Positions 17,752 through 27,300 of a stretch of DNA of 64,000 nt are shown in pieces. Position 1 is the first letter of the stretch. Each line of letters starts with the position of its first letter. The notes under the pieces were generated by a model. The model saw only the letters and a list, made by a program, of their open reading frames with translations, was not told where the DNA came from and did no database searches. Made by a program: the position numbers and the translations under genes. Location: positions 186,001 through 250,000 of the forward strand of contig NZ_BSSE01000007.1 of assembly GCF_030268965.1 (NCBI RefSeq), read 5' to 3'. This stretch comes from Microtetraspora sp. NBRC 16547 (lineage in GTDB: Bacteria; Actinomycetota; Actinomycetes; Streptosporangiales; Streptosporangiaceae).

Positions 17752-19370
17752 CCTTCTGCCTTCTCCTGTCGGGGTCGCGTTCGTTCGCTGCCGGTGAGCC
17801 ATCGGGCGACAACGCGCTCAGATGCCCGCGAGACGCCGTGTGTAGTGACATATACCGCGCCAACCGGTTGAGCGGGAATGCCAGTCTCCACCACGATCGC
17901 GTCCGGCCGGGCCTGTACGGCCGTCGCCAGCAGTTCGTGGACCCACGCGTGCCTGCCCGCGTCGTGGACGACCAGCACGACCGGCCGGTCACCACTCAGA
18001 TCGGGAAGCGTCGTGGCCTCCGCGGTGATCGTATGTCCCTCCGTGCCCGGAAGCAGCTCGTTCAGCTCACGGGTGAGGCCCACCGGCGCACCGGACTCGA
18101 CCGCCCGGCTCATCCGGGGTGCGATGTGGACCACCAGAGGCGGCTCGGAGATCGGGACCGGCTGGGGAGTGCCAGTGGTGGGGGCGCCGGTGGTGGGGGC
18201 GCCGGTGGTGGGGGCGCCGGGTACGACGACGCGCATGGCCGCGCGGGCCACCTCCAGGCCGAGCTGCTCGCCGCTCTTCTCGGCGCCCTCCTCGACGCTC
18301 TCCTCGTCCGTCCCCTCGGCGTATCCGCGACCGGGACGTTCCTGGGCCGCGCGCCGCGTGGCCGCCTGGGCGGTGTGCCAGTCGGCGACGGCGAGGACCC
18401 GGGCCGCGGCCTCGGCGAGGCGCTCCTCGGGCAGCCGTCCGTCGCGGACCGCCGCGACGATCGCGTCACGCAGCGCGTAGACGCTCTCACCGCCGGGGGA
18501 GGAGACCCCCACGCAGATCGCGTCCGCACCGGCCATGAGCGCGCGTACGGCGACCTCGCCGGGCGGGTGGAGGGCGGCGACGGCGCGCATCTCGATCGCG
18601 TCGGTGACGAGCATCCCGCGGAAGCCCAGCTCCTCGCGGAGCAGCCCGGTCAGGATCCGCCGGCTGAGCGTGGCGGGGCCGTCCGGGTCGAGCGCGGGCA
18701 CCAGCAGGTGGCCGCACATCATCGACTGGACGCCGGCCTCCACCGCCGCGCGGAACGGCGGCAGGTCACGCTCGCGGAGCACCTCAAGGGACGCGTGGAC
18801 GGTCGGCAGCGCGAGGTGCGAGTCGGTGACGGTGTCGCCGTGGCCGGGGAAGTGCTTGGCGCACGCGGCCACCCCCTCGGCCTGGAGGCCAGTGATCCAG
18901 GCGGCGGTGTGGCGGGCGACGAGCTCGGGATCGGGGCCGAAGGAGCGGATGCCGATCACCGGGTTGGCCGGGTTGGCGTTGACGTCCGCCACGGGCGCGT
19001 AGTTCAGCGTGACGTCCGCCGCGGCGAGCAGCCGGCCGATGGCCCGGGCGACCTGCTCCGTCCGGGTGACGTCGTCCACCACGCCCAGCGCCCGGTTGCC
19101 GGGCCATGAGCTGCCGGGCCCGGCCTCGAAGCGGGTGACCGCGCCGCCCTCCTCGTCGGCCGCGACGACCACGGCCGGGTTCTCCTCGCGCAGCGCGGCG
19201 ACGAGCGCGGCGGTCTGCGGGACGTCCACGATGTTGCGCGCGAACAGCACGGCGCCGCCGAGGCCGTCGGCGAGCGCCCGGCGGAGCCAGTCGGGCGGTG
19301 TGACGCCGTCGAAGCCGGGCTGGAGGACGGTCATGGCCAGCCGGTCCAGGCTGGAGCTGCTTGCGGACAT
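17748..19370 (-). CDS. nagZ: Beta-N-acetylhexosaminidase NagZ (GH3), apparently cytoplasmic
   Basis: 540 residues from the ATG at 19370, behind GGAGGG; a longer open frame to 19517 has no ribosome site. The GH3 domain shows AADEEGGAVTRFEAG, CAKHFPGHGDTVTDSHLALP (Asp-His general acid/base dyad) and MLVTDAIEM with the Asp nucleophile region. It releases non-reducing GlcNAc from muropeptides. A C-terminal domain of about 150 residues follows (VVLVVHDAGRHAWVHELLAT), as in longer Gram-positive NagZ. No signal peptide is visible. A GAPTT repeat joins the domains. It forms an operon with the RpiR regulator and is divergent from the GHL10 gene. Confidence 0.92.
   Translation of the reverse strand: MSASSSSLDRLAMTVLQPGFDGVTPPDWLRRALADGLGGAVLFARNIVDVPQTAALVAALREENPAVVVAADEEGGAVTRFEAGPGSSWPGNRALGVVDDVTRTEQVARAIGRLLAAADVTLNYAPVADVNANPANPVIGIRSFGPDPELVARHTAAWITGLQAEGVAACAKHFPGHGDTVTDSHLALPTVHASLEVLRERDLPPFRAAVEAGVQSMMCGHLLVPALDPDGPATLSRRILTGLLREELGFRGMLVTDAIEMRAVAALHPPGEVAVRALMAGADAICVGVSSPGGESVYALRDAIVAAVRDGRLPEERLAEAAARVLAVADWHTAQAATRRAAQERPGRGYAEGTDEESVEEGAEKSGEQLGLEVARAAMRVVVPGAPTTGAPTTGAPTTGTPQPVPISEPPLVVHIAPRMSRAVESGAPVGLTRELNELLPGTEGHTITAEATTLPDLSGDRPVVLVVHDAGRHAWVHELLATAVQARPDAIVVETGIPAQPVGAVYVTTHGVSRASERVVARWLTGSERTRPRQEKAEG
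18175..18219. repeat. 15-bp x 3 in-frame repeat inside nagZ
   Basis: Three nearly identical copies of the unit GTGGTGGGGGCGCCG encode (GAPTT) in the interdomain linker of NagZ. The 15-bp period keeps the frame, so copy-number slippage would only alter linker length. Confidence 0.85.
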
Positions 19371-19507
19371 GAGCTCACCCTCCTGTGTGGACGTCTTGAA
19401 GCAGGTTACACATCGATGACACTTTCTTTCATCATCATTGATCTGAAAGTAAGTTTCTGCCAATGTCGCGGTCGGTGCCTTCTTCTTCATGCCCCCTGGA
19501 GGTCCGC
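19371..19507. promoter_or_regulatory. Divergent nagZ/GHL10 control region
   Basis: An AT-rich intergenic region. It contains the near-palindrome GAAAGTAAGTTTC at 19445-19457 (reverse strand GAAACTTAC), which matches the GAARNTTA motif seen upstream of the importer, namZ/murQ and kinase/anmK. It is the most symmetrical candidate operator for the RpiR-type regulator in the locus. Confidence 0.4.
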
Positions 19508-21070
19508 ATGAGTTCACCTACCCGACGTTCTGTCCTGCGTGGCCTGGCTCTGGCCGCCGCCGCGACGGCTCTCCCCGTGTCGGGCCTAACCTCGATGCCC
19601 GCCTTCGCCGCCGGGAGCTCCGACGGCCACATCCCCCCGCTGCGCCAGATGCGCGGGATGTGGATCGCCTCGGTGGTCAACATCGACTGGCCGTCGAAGC
19701 CGGGACTCACCGTCGACCAGCAGAAAGCCGAATACCTCGCCTGGCTGGACCTGGCGCAGGTCCGCAAGCTGAACTCGGTCTTCGTCCAGATCCGGCCGAC
19801 CGCCGACGCCTTCTGGCCCTCGTCGTTCGAGCCGTGGTCGGAGTGGCTGACCGGCGTGCAGGGACAGGACCCGGGCTACGACCCGCTGGGCTTCCTCGTC
19901 GAGGAGACGCACCGGCGGGGCATGGCCTTCCACGCCTGGTTTAACCCGTACCGCGTGTCGATGCAGTCGAACCCGGCCAAGCTCCACCCCGAGCACCCGG
20001 CCCGCAAGCACCCGGACTGGATCGTCTCGTACGGTGGAAAGCTCTACTACAACCCCGGAATTCCGGAGGTACGGGCTTTCGTCCAGGACGCGATGATGGA
20101 CGCGATCACCCGGTACGACATCGACGGCCTGCACTTCGACGACTACTTCTACCCGGTCAACTCCACGGCGTTCGACGACAGTGCGGCCTTCGCGCAGTAC
20201 GGCGCGGGCTTCCCCGACCTCGCCTCCTGGCGGCGCCACAACGTCGACCTGCTCGTCCAGGAGATGCAGCAGCGCGTACGGCAGGCCAAGCCGGAGGTCG
20301 CCTGGGGCATCAGCCCGTCGGGCATCTGGCGGAACAAGTCCACCGACCCCCTCGGCTCGGACACCGCCGGCGGCCAGTCCTACGACAACCTGCACGCCGA
20401 CACGCGGGGCTGGGTCAGGAAGGGCTGGCTGGACTACATCGCGCCGCAGATCTACTGGTACATCGGCCAGTGGAACGCCGACTACGCGAAGCTGATCCCC
20501 TGGTGGTCCGGCGTGGCGGCCGGTACCGACGTGCAGTTGTGGATCGGCCAGGCCGCCTACAAGGCCGGTGTCGACGGGCAGCCTGCCGAGTGGTTCCAGC
20601 CGGACGAGCTCACCCGGCACCTCACGCTCAACCGGAACCATCCGGAGGTCGGCGGGGACATCTGGTTCAGCGCCGCCGACGTGCGCGAGAACCGGCTGGG
20701 CTCCCTCTCCACGGTCGCGACCGACCACTACACCCGACCGGCCCTCGGCCCGCTGCTGCCGCGCCTCGCGAACGGCCAGGCCCCGCGGCGTCCGGTCCTG
20801 GCCACCGCCCGCCGGGCGGCCGGAGGCGCCGAACTGCACATCGTCGCGACCGGCAGCACCATCCCGTTCCAGTTCGCGGTCTTCCGGTTGGACCGGGAGG
20901 CGGGGGCGGGCGACTTCGCCGACGCCCGCAACCTGGTCGCGCTCGTCCCGGCGGACCGCAACGTGCGCTGGGTGGATCCCGAAGGCGGCCAGGGCGTGAC
21001 CTACTACGTCGCGGCCGTGGACCGGGCGAACCGCATGAGCGAGCCGAGCGACGGCCGCACGGTCCGCTGA
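19508..21070 (+). CDS. Secreted GHL10-family glycoside hydrolase (YngK-like, former DUF187)
   Basis: 520 residues from the ATG at 19508 (GGAGG 5 nt upstream). A twin-arginine signal is clear: RRSVLRGLALAAAATALP followed by AFAAGSS as a cleavage site. The catalytic barrel starts MRGMWIASVVNIDWPSKPGL and continues NSVFVQIRPTADAFWPSSFE, MAFHAWFNPYRVS and DIDGLHFDDYFYP (acidic pair expected at the active site). A fibronectin-like C-terminal domain ends the protein. GHL10 members act on cell-wall or related glycans. It is the only exported enzyme in the locus and may generate fragments for import. Confidence 0.85.
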   Translation: MSSPTRRSVLRGLALAAAATALPVSGLTSMPAFAAGSSDGHIPPLRQMRGMWIASVVNIDWPSKPGLTVDQQKAEYLAWLDLAQVRKLNSVFVQIRPTADAFWPSSFEPWSEWLTGVQGQDPGYDPLGFLVEETHRRGMAFHAWFNPYRVSMQSNPAKLHPEHPARKHPDWIVSYGGKLYYNPGIPEVRAFVQDAMMDAITRYDIDGLHFDDYFYPVNSTAFDDSAAFAQYGAGFPDLASWRRHNVDLLVQEMQQRVRQAKPEVAWGISPSGIWRNKSTDPLGSDTAGGQSYDNLHADTRGWVRKGWLDYIAPQIYWYIGQWNADYAKLIPWWSGVAAGTDVQLWIGQAAYKAGVDGQPAEWFQPDELTRHLTLNRNHPEVGGDIWFSAADVRENRLGSLSTVATDHYTRPALGPLLPRLANGQAPRRPVLATARRAAGGAELHIVATGSTIPFQFAVFRLDREAGAGDFADARNLVALVPADRNVRWVDPEGGQGVTYYVAAVDRANRMSEPSDGRTVR

Positions 21071-21115
21071 TCCGCGCACCTGGACGACCCGCACCATCCA
21101 CCCCCGGATGACCCA

Positions 21116-21162
21116 CCCGGCCGGTACGGCTCCCGCCCCCGCAGGGAGCCGTGCCGGCCGGG
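21116..21162. terminator. Strong bidirectional terminator hairpin
   Basis: Two 19-nt arms (21116-21134 and 21144-21162) are complementary with one G-T mismatch and enclose a 9-nt loop. The hairpin lies 45 bp after the GHL10 stop and 24 bp before the end of the convergent kinase gene, so it can terminate both. Confidence 0.75.
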
Positions 21163-21185
21163 CCGGGGACCGGGACCCGCGCCGG

Positions 21186-22196
21186 TCAGGCGATGAGCCT
21201 CCGGTGGGCGGCCATGACCTCCCGGGCATCAGGGGCGTCCGGCGCGGCGTGGTGCAGGGCCAGGGCGGCCGCCCCGGCCGCGCCGTCACGAGCGGCGAGC
21301 GTGGGGCGGCCGAGCCCGGACCTGACCAGCTCGGCCAGCACGGTGGGGTTGGTGAGCAGCGACCCAGCGAGCACCGTCGGCCCGGTCTCCTCGCCCAGGG
21401 ACTCCGCCGTGGCGACGAGCCGGTCCGCGGCCTCCTGGAGGATCGCGAGAGCGGTCGCGTCACCCAGGCGCGCCGCGGCCTCGACCGCGGGAGCGAACCG
21501 TCCCAGCCACGCGGGACCGGCCTCCGTGACCCCGGCCTGGACCGCACGCACGACCCGGTCCGGCGAGAGGCGCACGGCCCCTCCTCTGGCGCCGGGCTCG
21601 CCCGGAACGTCGATCAGGGTGTCGTCGACAAGGGCGTCGCGGAGCGAGCACTCCGGCGGCCCGTCGAGCAGCGCCGTGGGCGCGCCCCGGCCGTCGAGCG
21701 CGGCCAGCAGGGCCTGTACCGCCCGCCGTCCGATCCACACCCCCGACCCCTCGTCCCCGAGGATCCAGCCGTACCCGTCGGCGCGCGCGACGATGGCGCG
21801 CTCGTGGATCCTGGCGGCGATCGCGCCGGTCCCCGCGATCAGGACCGTCCCCGACGGCTCCTCGGTGGCGCCGGCGAACGCGGCGAGGATGTCGGGCACG
21901 ACCACGGGCCGTCCGGACAGCCCGCAGGCCCGCCACGCCTCGGTGGCGAGGCGCTCGGCCCGCTCCGGGGCCGAGCCCGCGCCCGCGAGGGCGAACACGC
22001 CGCCCACGACCCGGTCCGGCGCGATGCCGGTGAGGGCGTCCTCCAGCGCGGTCCGCAGGCTGCCGACGGGATCGGCGGCGGAGAGCACGTTGGCGCCCGA
22101 GCCGCGTCCCCTTCCGGCCACCTGGCCCGTACGTGTCGCCACCACGCAGCGGGTGCCCGTCCCGCCGCCGTCGACGCCGATGACCAGAGTCGTCAC
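21186..22196 (-). CDS. BadF/BadG/BcrA/BcrD-family sugar kinase (MurK/NagK-like)
   Basis: A 336-residue ASKHA-fold kinase. Phosphate-1 loop VIGVDGGGTGTRCVVA at the N-terminus, FALAGAGSAPERAERL, phosphate-2 GTVLIAGTGAIAARI, and the motif YGWILGDEGSGVWIGRRAV (residues about 140-160) that defines the eukaryotic-type GlcNAc kinase branch. Clostridium acetobutylicum MurK, of this family, phosphorylates both MurNAc and GlcNAc at O-6. Because import here is by an ABC system, free MurNAc needs such a kinase before MurQ can act. The start is a GTG at 22196 with GGAGAG upstream. It is divergent from anmK. Confidence 0.85.
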   Translation of the reverse strand: MTTLVIGVDGGGTGTRCVVATRTGQVAGRGRGSGANVLSAADPVGSLRTALEDALTGIAPDRVVGGVFALAGAGSAPERAERLATEAWRACGLSGRPVVVPDILAAFAGATEEPSGTVLIAGTGAIAARIHERAIVARADGYGWILGDEGSGVWIGRRAVQALLAALDGRGAPTALLDGPPECSLRDALVDDTLIDVPGEPGARGGAVRLSPDRVVRAVQAGVTEAGPAWLGRFAPAVEAAARLGDATALAILQEAADRLVATAESLGEETGPTVLAGSLLTNPTVLAELVRSGLGRPTLAARDGAAGAAALALHHAAPDAPDAREVMAAHRRLIA

Positions 22197-22264
22197 ACGC
22201 TCTCCATGTGTAGATAATCTTCCAAGAACTATATTCCTATGAAGAATCCCGACAAGGAGCAGGC
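22197..22264. promoter_or_regulatory. Divergent kinase/anmK promoter region
   Basis: 68 bp of AT-rich DNA between divergent starts. On the minus strand GAAGATTAT (plus-strand 22214-22222) fits the locus consensus GAARNTTA, and AAGGAGC precedes the anmK GTG. The candidate regulator site would overlap the kinase promoter. Confidence 0.35.
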
Positions 22265-23479
22265 GTGCGGGTGCTCGGGCTGATTTCGGGGACGTCCCAC
22301 GACGGGATCGACAGCGCGGTCGTGGACTGGACCATGGCGGACGGCGTGCTCACCGGCGTGATCGAGCACATCGGCGCCCGGCCGTACGAGCCGGAGTTGC
22401 GCGCCAGGGTCGTCGCGGCGCTGCCGCCGCACCGGATCGACATGGCCGAGGTGTGCCGCCTCGACACCCTGATCGGCCAGGCGTTCGCCCGCGCGGCCGA
22501 GGAGTGCCCCGCCGCCGACCTGATCTGCTCCCACGGCCAGACCCTCTACCACTGGGTGGAGGACGGCCGGGCGCGGGGCACGCTGCAGCTCGGCCAGCCC
22601 GCCTGGATCGCCGAGCGGCTCGGCGTCCCGGTCGTCTCCGACCTGCGCGTCCGCGACGTGAGCGCGGGCGGCCACGGCGCCCCTCTGGTGTCCGCCTTCG
22701 ACCTCCCGCTGCTGGCCGGGCTGCCGGGCCGCACCGGGGCGCTGAACCTCGGAGGGATCGCCAACCTCACCGTGCCTGATTCCGCCGTGCCTGATTCCGC
22801 CGTGCCTGACTCCACCGTGCCTGACTCCGCCGTGCCTGACTCCACCGGAATCCACCGGGCCGTCGCCTACGACACCGGTCCGGCCTCCGCCCTGCTGGAC
22901 GCGGCCGTCCTCGCCGCGACCGGCAGGCCGTACGACGAGGACGGCCGTCTCGCGGCGGCGGGGAAGGTCCACGATGGGCTGCTGGCCGAGCTGCTCGCCG
23001 ATCCGTACTACCGGCGCACGCCGCCCAAGAGCACCGGCAAGGAGCTGTTCCACGAGGGATACCTGGCGCGGGTGGCGGCGCCGTACGGGCTGGGGCTGGA
23101 GGACCTGCTCGCGACGCTGGCCGCGCTGACAGGGGAGACGGCGGCGGCGGAGATCCGGCGGCACCGGCTGGACACGGTTGTCGTGTCCGGCGGCGGCCTG
23201 CGCAACCCGGTCCTCATGGGAGAGCTGGAGCGACGGGCGCCCGGCGCGCGGTTCCTGGCCAGCGACGAGCTGGGCGTGCCCTCCGACGCCAAGGAGGCAA
23301 TCGCCTTCTCATTCCTGGGCTGGCTGACCGCGCACGGACTGCCGGGGACGGTTCCCACCTGCACGGGAGCCTCGGGGGCGCGGGTGCTCGGCACCGTCAC
23401 CCCGGGACGGCAGCCGCTGCGGCTCCCCGCGCCCCTCGCGGAGCCGCCGGCGCGTGTCCGCGTGACCGCGGCGCGGTGA
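22265..23479 (+). CDS. anmK: Anhydro-N-acetylmuramic acid kinase
   Basis: 404 residues from the GTG at 22265 behind AAGGAG. AnmK phosphorylates and hydrolyses 1,6-anhydro-MurNAc to MurNAc-6-P, the MurQ substrate. Motifs: [81 protein letters not shown] and [14 protein letters not shown]. It is longer than E. coli AnmK (369), mainly because of five copies of a Val-Pro-Asp-Ser-Ala type pentapeptide inserted right after GIANLT. Its presence implies that lytic transglycosylase products are also salvaged. Confidence 0.94.
   Translation: MRVLGLISGTSHDGIDSAVVDWTMADGVLTGVIEHIGARPYEPELRARVVAALPPHRIDMAEVCRLDTLIGQAFARAAEECPAADLICSHGQTLYHWVEDGRARGTLQLGQPAWIAERLGVPVVSDLRVRDVSAGGHGAPLVSAFDLPLLAGLPGRTGALNLGGIANLTVPDSAVPDSAVPDSTVPDSAVPDSTGIHRAVAYDTGPASALLDAAVLAATGRPYDEDGRLAAAGKVHDGLLAELLADPYYRRTPPKSTGKELFHEGYLARVAAPYGLGLEDLLATLAALTGETAAAEIRRHRLDTVVVSGGGLRNPVLMGELERRAPGARFLASDELGVPSDAKEAIAFSFLGWLTAHGLPGTVPTCTGASGARVLGTVTPGRQPLRLPAPLAEPPARVRVTAAR
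22772..22846. repeat. 15-bp x 5 minisatellite inside anmK
   Basis: Five tandem copies of GTGCCTGAYTCCRCC, differing at two positions, encode repeated [10 protein letters not shown]. They fall between the conserved GIANLT motif and YDTGPAS, a surface loop in the family. The period of 15 keeps the frame whatever the copy number. Confidence 0.95.
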
Positions 23480-23670
23480 TCCGCGGTTCGGGCGACGGAG
23501 CGTCCCGGATCGAGAATGGGACCGTAAAAGGACGCGATTAGGGCTTTCCGTTAATGACGGCCGGGCCAAGTATGTAGAGGAGGGAGGGACCGGCCCGTCG
23601 ACCGCGGGTGCCGTCCTCCACACCGTCTTTCCGGGGAACCGCCTCCCCGGGTGTGAGGAGGAACACGATC

Positions 23671-24195
23671 GTGACGCAGACGCCCCAGACGGGCCGCGCG
23701 ACTCGTACAGGTGCGGCCACCACGCCCCGGACGACGCGGAAGCCGGCGACGAGGAAGCAGCCCACGAGGGCCGCCGCGAAGCCGACCGCGGAGACCGCGG
23801 TCCCGTCCGCCGTGAAGCCCATATCCGTGGCGGAGCAGCACAACGGGCAGTTCACGCTGAACCTGCCCATGGTGAGTCTCCAGTTCCACCGGCCGCACAT
23901 GCCACACCTCGAGATGCCGCACATGCCGCACATGCCGCACGTCGGCCGTCAGGAGGTCGGCCACGCCGTCGACGTCGCGCGGTCGTTCCTTCCGCCGCCC
24001 GAGCGTGTCGCGTACTACGGAGGGCTCGGCGCCCTCGCCATCTTGGGTGTGATCGACTGGCCCGTGGCCGCCGCCATCGGCGTCGGGACCGTGCTCGCGC
24101 AGCGCGGCCGCACGGAGGAGTCGAAGGCCTGGTCGCAGGAGCGGCGCCCGACCCCAGTGGCGACCGCCGCCCGGACCGCGCGAGCGGGCAGGTGA
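23671..24195 (+). CDS. His/Met-rich membrane-anchored protein next to a CtpH/CtpI-type ATPase
   Basis: 174 residues from the GTG at 23671 (GAGGAGG upstream). A basic, Thr/Ala/Lys-rich N-terminal tail of about 50 residues is followed by FTLNLPMVSLQFHRPH and a striking series of MPH repeats (six histidines in about 17 residues) that could bind soft metals. Then come an amphipathic helix and one or two hydrophobic segments (VAYYGGLGALAILGVIDW; AAAIGVGTVLAQ). In Mycobacterium tuberculosis ctpH is flanked by a similar small membrane-protein gene, Rv0426c. An accessory or chaperone role for the pump is inference. Confidence 0.65.
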   Translation: MTQTPQTGRATRTGAATTPRTTRKPATRKQPTRAAAKPTAETAVPSAVKPISVAEQHNGQFTLNLPMVSLQFHRPHMPHLEMPHMPHMPHVGRQEVGHAVDVARSFLPPPERVAYYGGLGALAILGVIDWPVAAAIGVGTVLAQRGRTEESKAWSQERRPTPVATAARTARAGR

Positions 24196-24330
24196 CCCCG
24201 CCATCCCGTCCGGACGGCGCGTCCGCCGTCCGGACCGGCCATCATGCCTGCCACCGGGCCGACCACAGGGCCGACCACAGGGCCGGCCACTGGGCCCACC
24301 GCCGCGCCCACACGACAGGTGGGTGCTGAC

Positions 24331-27300
24331 ATGCGGTTCGGTTTGCCTTCCCTCGACACCGTGCTGAGCATCCTGCCGGAGCCGCTGCGAAGTTTCCTAC
24401 CGCGCCCGCGGCGCGTCCAGGCGTGCGCGGGCGGAGTACGGATCGAACTGCGCGAGATCGGCGGACCCGACACCCGCGACGCCGTCGAGGCGCTTGAGGC
24501 GCAGCTGCGCGCGGCGGGAGCGGATCGCGCGGAGGTGAACGGCGCGCTCGGCTGCGTCTTCGTGACCTGTGCCGAGGACACCGCCGACATGGACCGTCTG
24601 CTGGCCGTCGTCGAGGAGTACGACGTCGCGCCGCCCGGCAGTGACGAGCAGGCCGTCGAAATGGCCGAGGTGGTCGCTGCCGAGGAGGACGAGGACGAGG
24701 AGGAGACCGAACCGGCCGGCGGGGTCCGGTGGGCGCGGGACGGCGTGGAGCAGGAGGTGCACGCCGGCATCGCCCTGTTCGGCGGGCTCGCCGGCACCGG
24801 CCTCGCGCTGGCCGGCTTCCTCACGCGCTCGCGGCGGCTGCCGCCGACCGTTCCCGCCTTCGTCCAGCTCGTCGAGCACACCCCTCGGGTGCGGGTGGCG
24901 CTCGAACGCCATGTCGGGGTGCCGGCGACGGACACCCTCTTCACCGTGACGCGGATCGTCACCCAGACGCTCGCGGTGCGGCCCATCGCCCTCTTCCTGG
25001 ACTCGACGGCGGCGGCCGGGCGGTTCGCCGACTCCCGGGCCGGCCGCCGTGCCTGGGAGCGCCGCGAGGAGGAGTTCGCCGCCCACGACGGGGCCTACCG
25101 CCACATCCGGGTGCCGATGAAGCCCCGCTCCGCCCCGCTGCCCCATGGTCCGATCGAGCGGTACGGCGATGCGGCGAGTTTCGCCGCGCTGGCCGCGCAG
25201 GGCGTCACCTCGGTGGCCAGCCGCAGCCAGGAGCGCGGGCTGGCCATGCTGATCTCGGGGACGCCCAAGGCCGCGCGTCTCGGCCGGGACGGGTTCGCCA
25301 GCGCGGTCGTGCAGGCGGTGTCGGACCGGGGCGGGATCGTGCTGCACCGGACCGCGCTGCGCCGCATGGACCGGATCGACGCGGTGCTCCTCGACGCCCG
25401 GGTGCTGGAGACGGGCGGGTGGACGATCGAGGAGGTGGTGCCGCTCGCGGAGGGTGGGGATCTCGACGCCCTGCACGCCCGGCTCTACACGCTCCTCGAC
25501 CTGAAGGACCCCGCTGCCCGGCGCGCCGAAGCAGGATGGATCGCCGAGCCCCTCACCGGCCCCGCGGCCGAGGAGAGGGAGCGGGTGGCGCGCTGGCGCG
25601 AGCGCGGCGTGCGGCCGATCGAGGTGACGAGGGACGGCACACGGGTCGCGCTGGTGGGGCTGGCCCCCGAGCTGCACCCGCTGGCGGAGGCGCTCGCCGC
25701 CGCGGCGAAGGGGACCGCCCGGGTGTTCGTGGCCGGCGGCGAGCCGGGGCTCGGCCGCCGGCTGGGTGTGGAGCAGATGGCCGTGGGCGCGGCCCACCTT
25801 GTCGAGTCGGTGCGGACGCTCCAGCGTGAAGGGCACGGCGTCGCCCTGGTGTCGCGCCGTTCCCCGCACGGGCTGGCCGAGGCCGACATCGGCATCGGTG
25901 TGTTCCGGAGCGGGTCGAGCCACGTCCCCTGGGACGCCGACGTGATCGCCGACCATGAGGGCGTCTATCTGCTGCTGCGCGGCCTGCCGTACGCCAGGAA
26001 GGCGAGCGAGCACAGCGTGCGGGTGACCCTCGGCGGGGCGGTGATCGGCGCGGGGCTGTCGACCCTCGGGCCGGCGGCGCGCGCGATCAGGAGCGCCGTC
26101 CTCGTGGGCGACGCCACCGCGCTGGCGTCGATGGTGGCCGGGGCGCTGGTGGGCCGCGGCATCCGGCATGTGGTGCCGCCGTCCGGCGCCGACCGCACGC
26201 CCTGGCACGCGATGGCGACGTCCGACGTGCTGGCCCGGCTGGACACCTCCGACACCGGGCTGGCCGACGAGGATGCGGTCCAACGGCGCGGGATCGCCCC
26301 GCCCCGCGCCGCCGAGGCGCCGCCGTCGCTGGTGCGGGCGTCCGTCGAAGAGCTCGCCAACCCGCTGACACCGGTCCTCGCCACGGGGGCGGGGGTGTCG
26401 GCCATGGTCGGCTCCGTCCTGGACGCGGTGCTGATCGCCGGTGTGATGGTGGTGGACGCCGTCCTGGGCGGAGCCCAGCGCAGGGACGCCCAGCGCGCGC
26501 TGCGCCACCTCACCAAGGAGACGGAGGTCCACGTACGGCTCCTGCGACGCGGCGGAGGCCGAGGGGGAGCCACCGCAGAAGACCTGGTCCAGGGCGACGT
26601 GATCGAGCTGCGGGCCGGGGACGCCGTGCCCGCGGACGCCCGGCTGCTCCGGGCGGTCGGCCTGGAGGTCGACGAGTCCACGCTGACCGGCGAGTCCCAG
26701 CTCGTGGTCAAGACGAGCGCGCCGACGGCGGCGCAGGCCGTGGCGGACCGTACGTCGATGGTCTACCAGGGCACCACCGTCGCGGCGGGGCACGGCCTGG
26801 CCGTGGTGGTGGCCGTCGGCGAGGCGACCGAGGTGGGCCGGACCGCGGAGCTTGGCAGGGAGGGGCCGCCGCCGAGCGGTGTGGAGCTGCGCCTGCGCGA
26901 GCTGAGCCGGCGCATCCTCCCCATCGCCCTCGGGTCCGGCGCGCTGCTGATGGTGATCGACCTGCTGCGCGGCTCACCCGCCGCCACCGCCGTGTCGACC
27001 GCGGTGAGTCTGTCCGTCGCCGCGGTCCCCGAGGGGCTGCCGTTCATCGCCACCGTCGCAGAGCTGGCCGCCGCCAAGCGGCTGTCCGCCCGAAACACGC
27101 TGGTCAGGAACCCCGCGACGATCGAGGCGCTCGGCCGCGTGGACGTCCTGTGCTTCGACAAGACCGGAACCCTGACCGAGGGGCACATCAGCCTGGGCCG
27201 GGTGTCCGACGGCTGGACCGAGCAGGACGTGGACGCGCTGACGCCCCAGCTCCGCGCGATCGTCGCCGCCGCGCTGCGGGCCAGCCCGAGGTTCGGGGGC

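Noticed and set aside
24397-26793. Antisense open frame of about 800 codons opposite the P-type ATPase
   Set aside because: Arg/His/Pro-rich composition typical of a frame shadow; no motif and no ribosome site.
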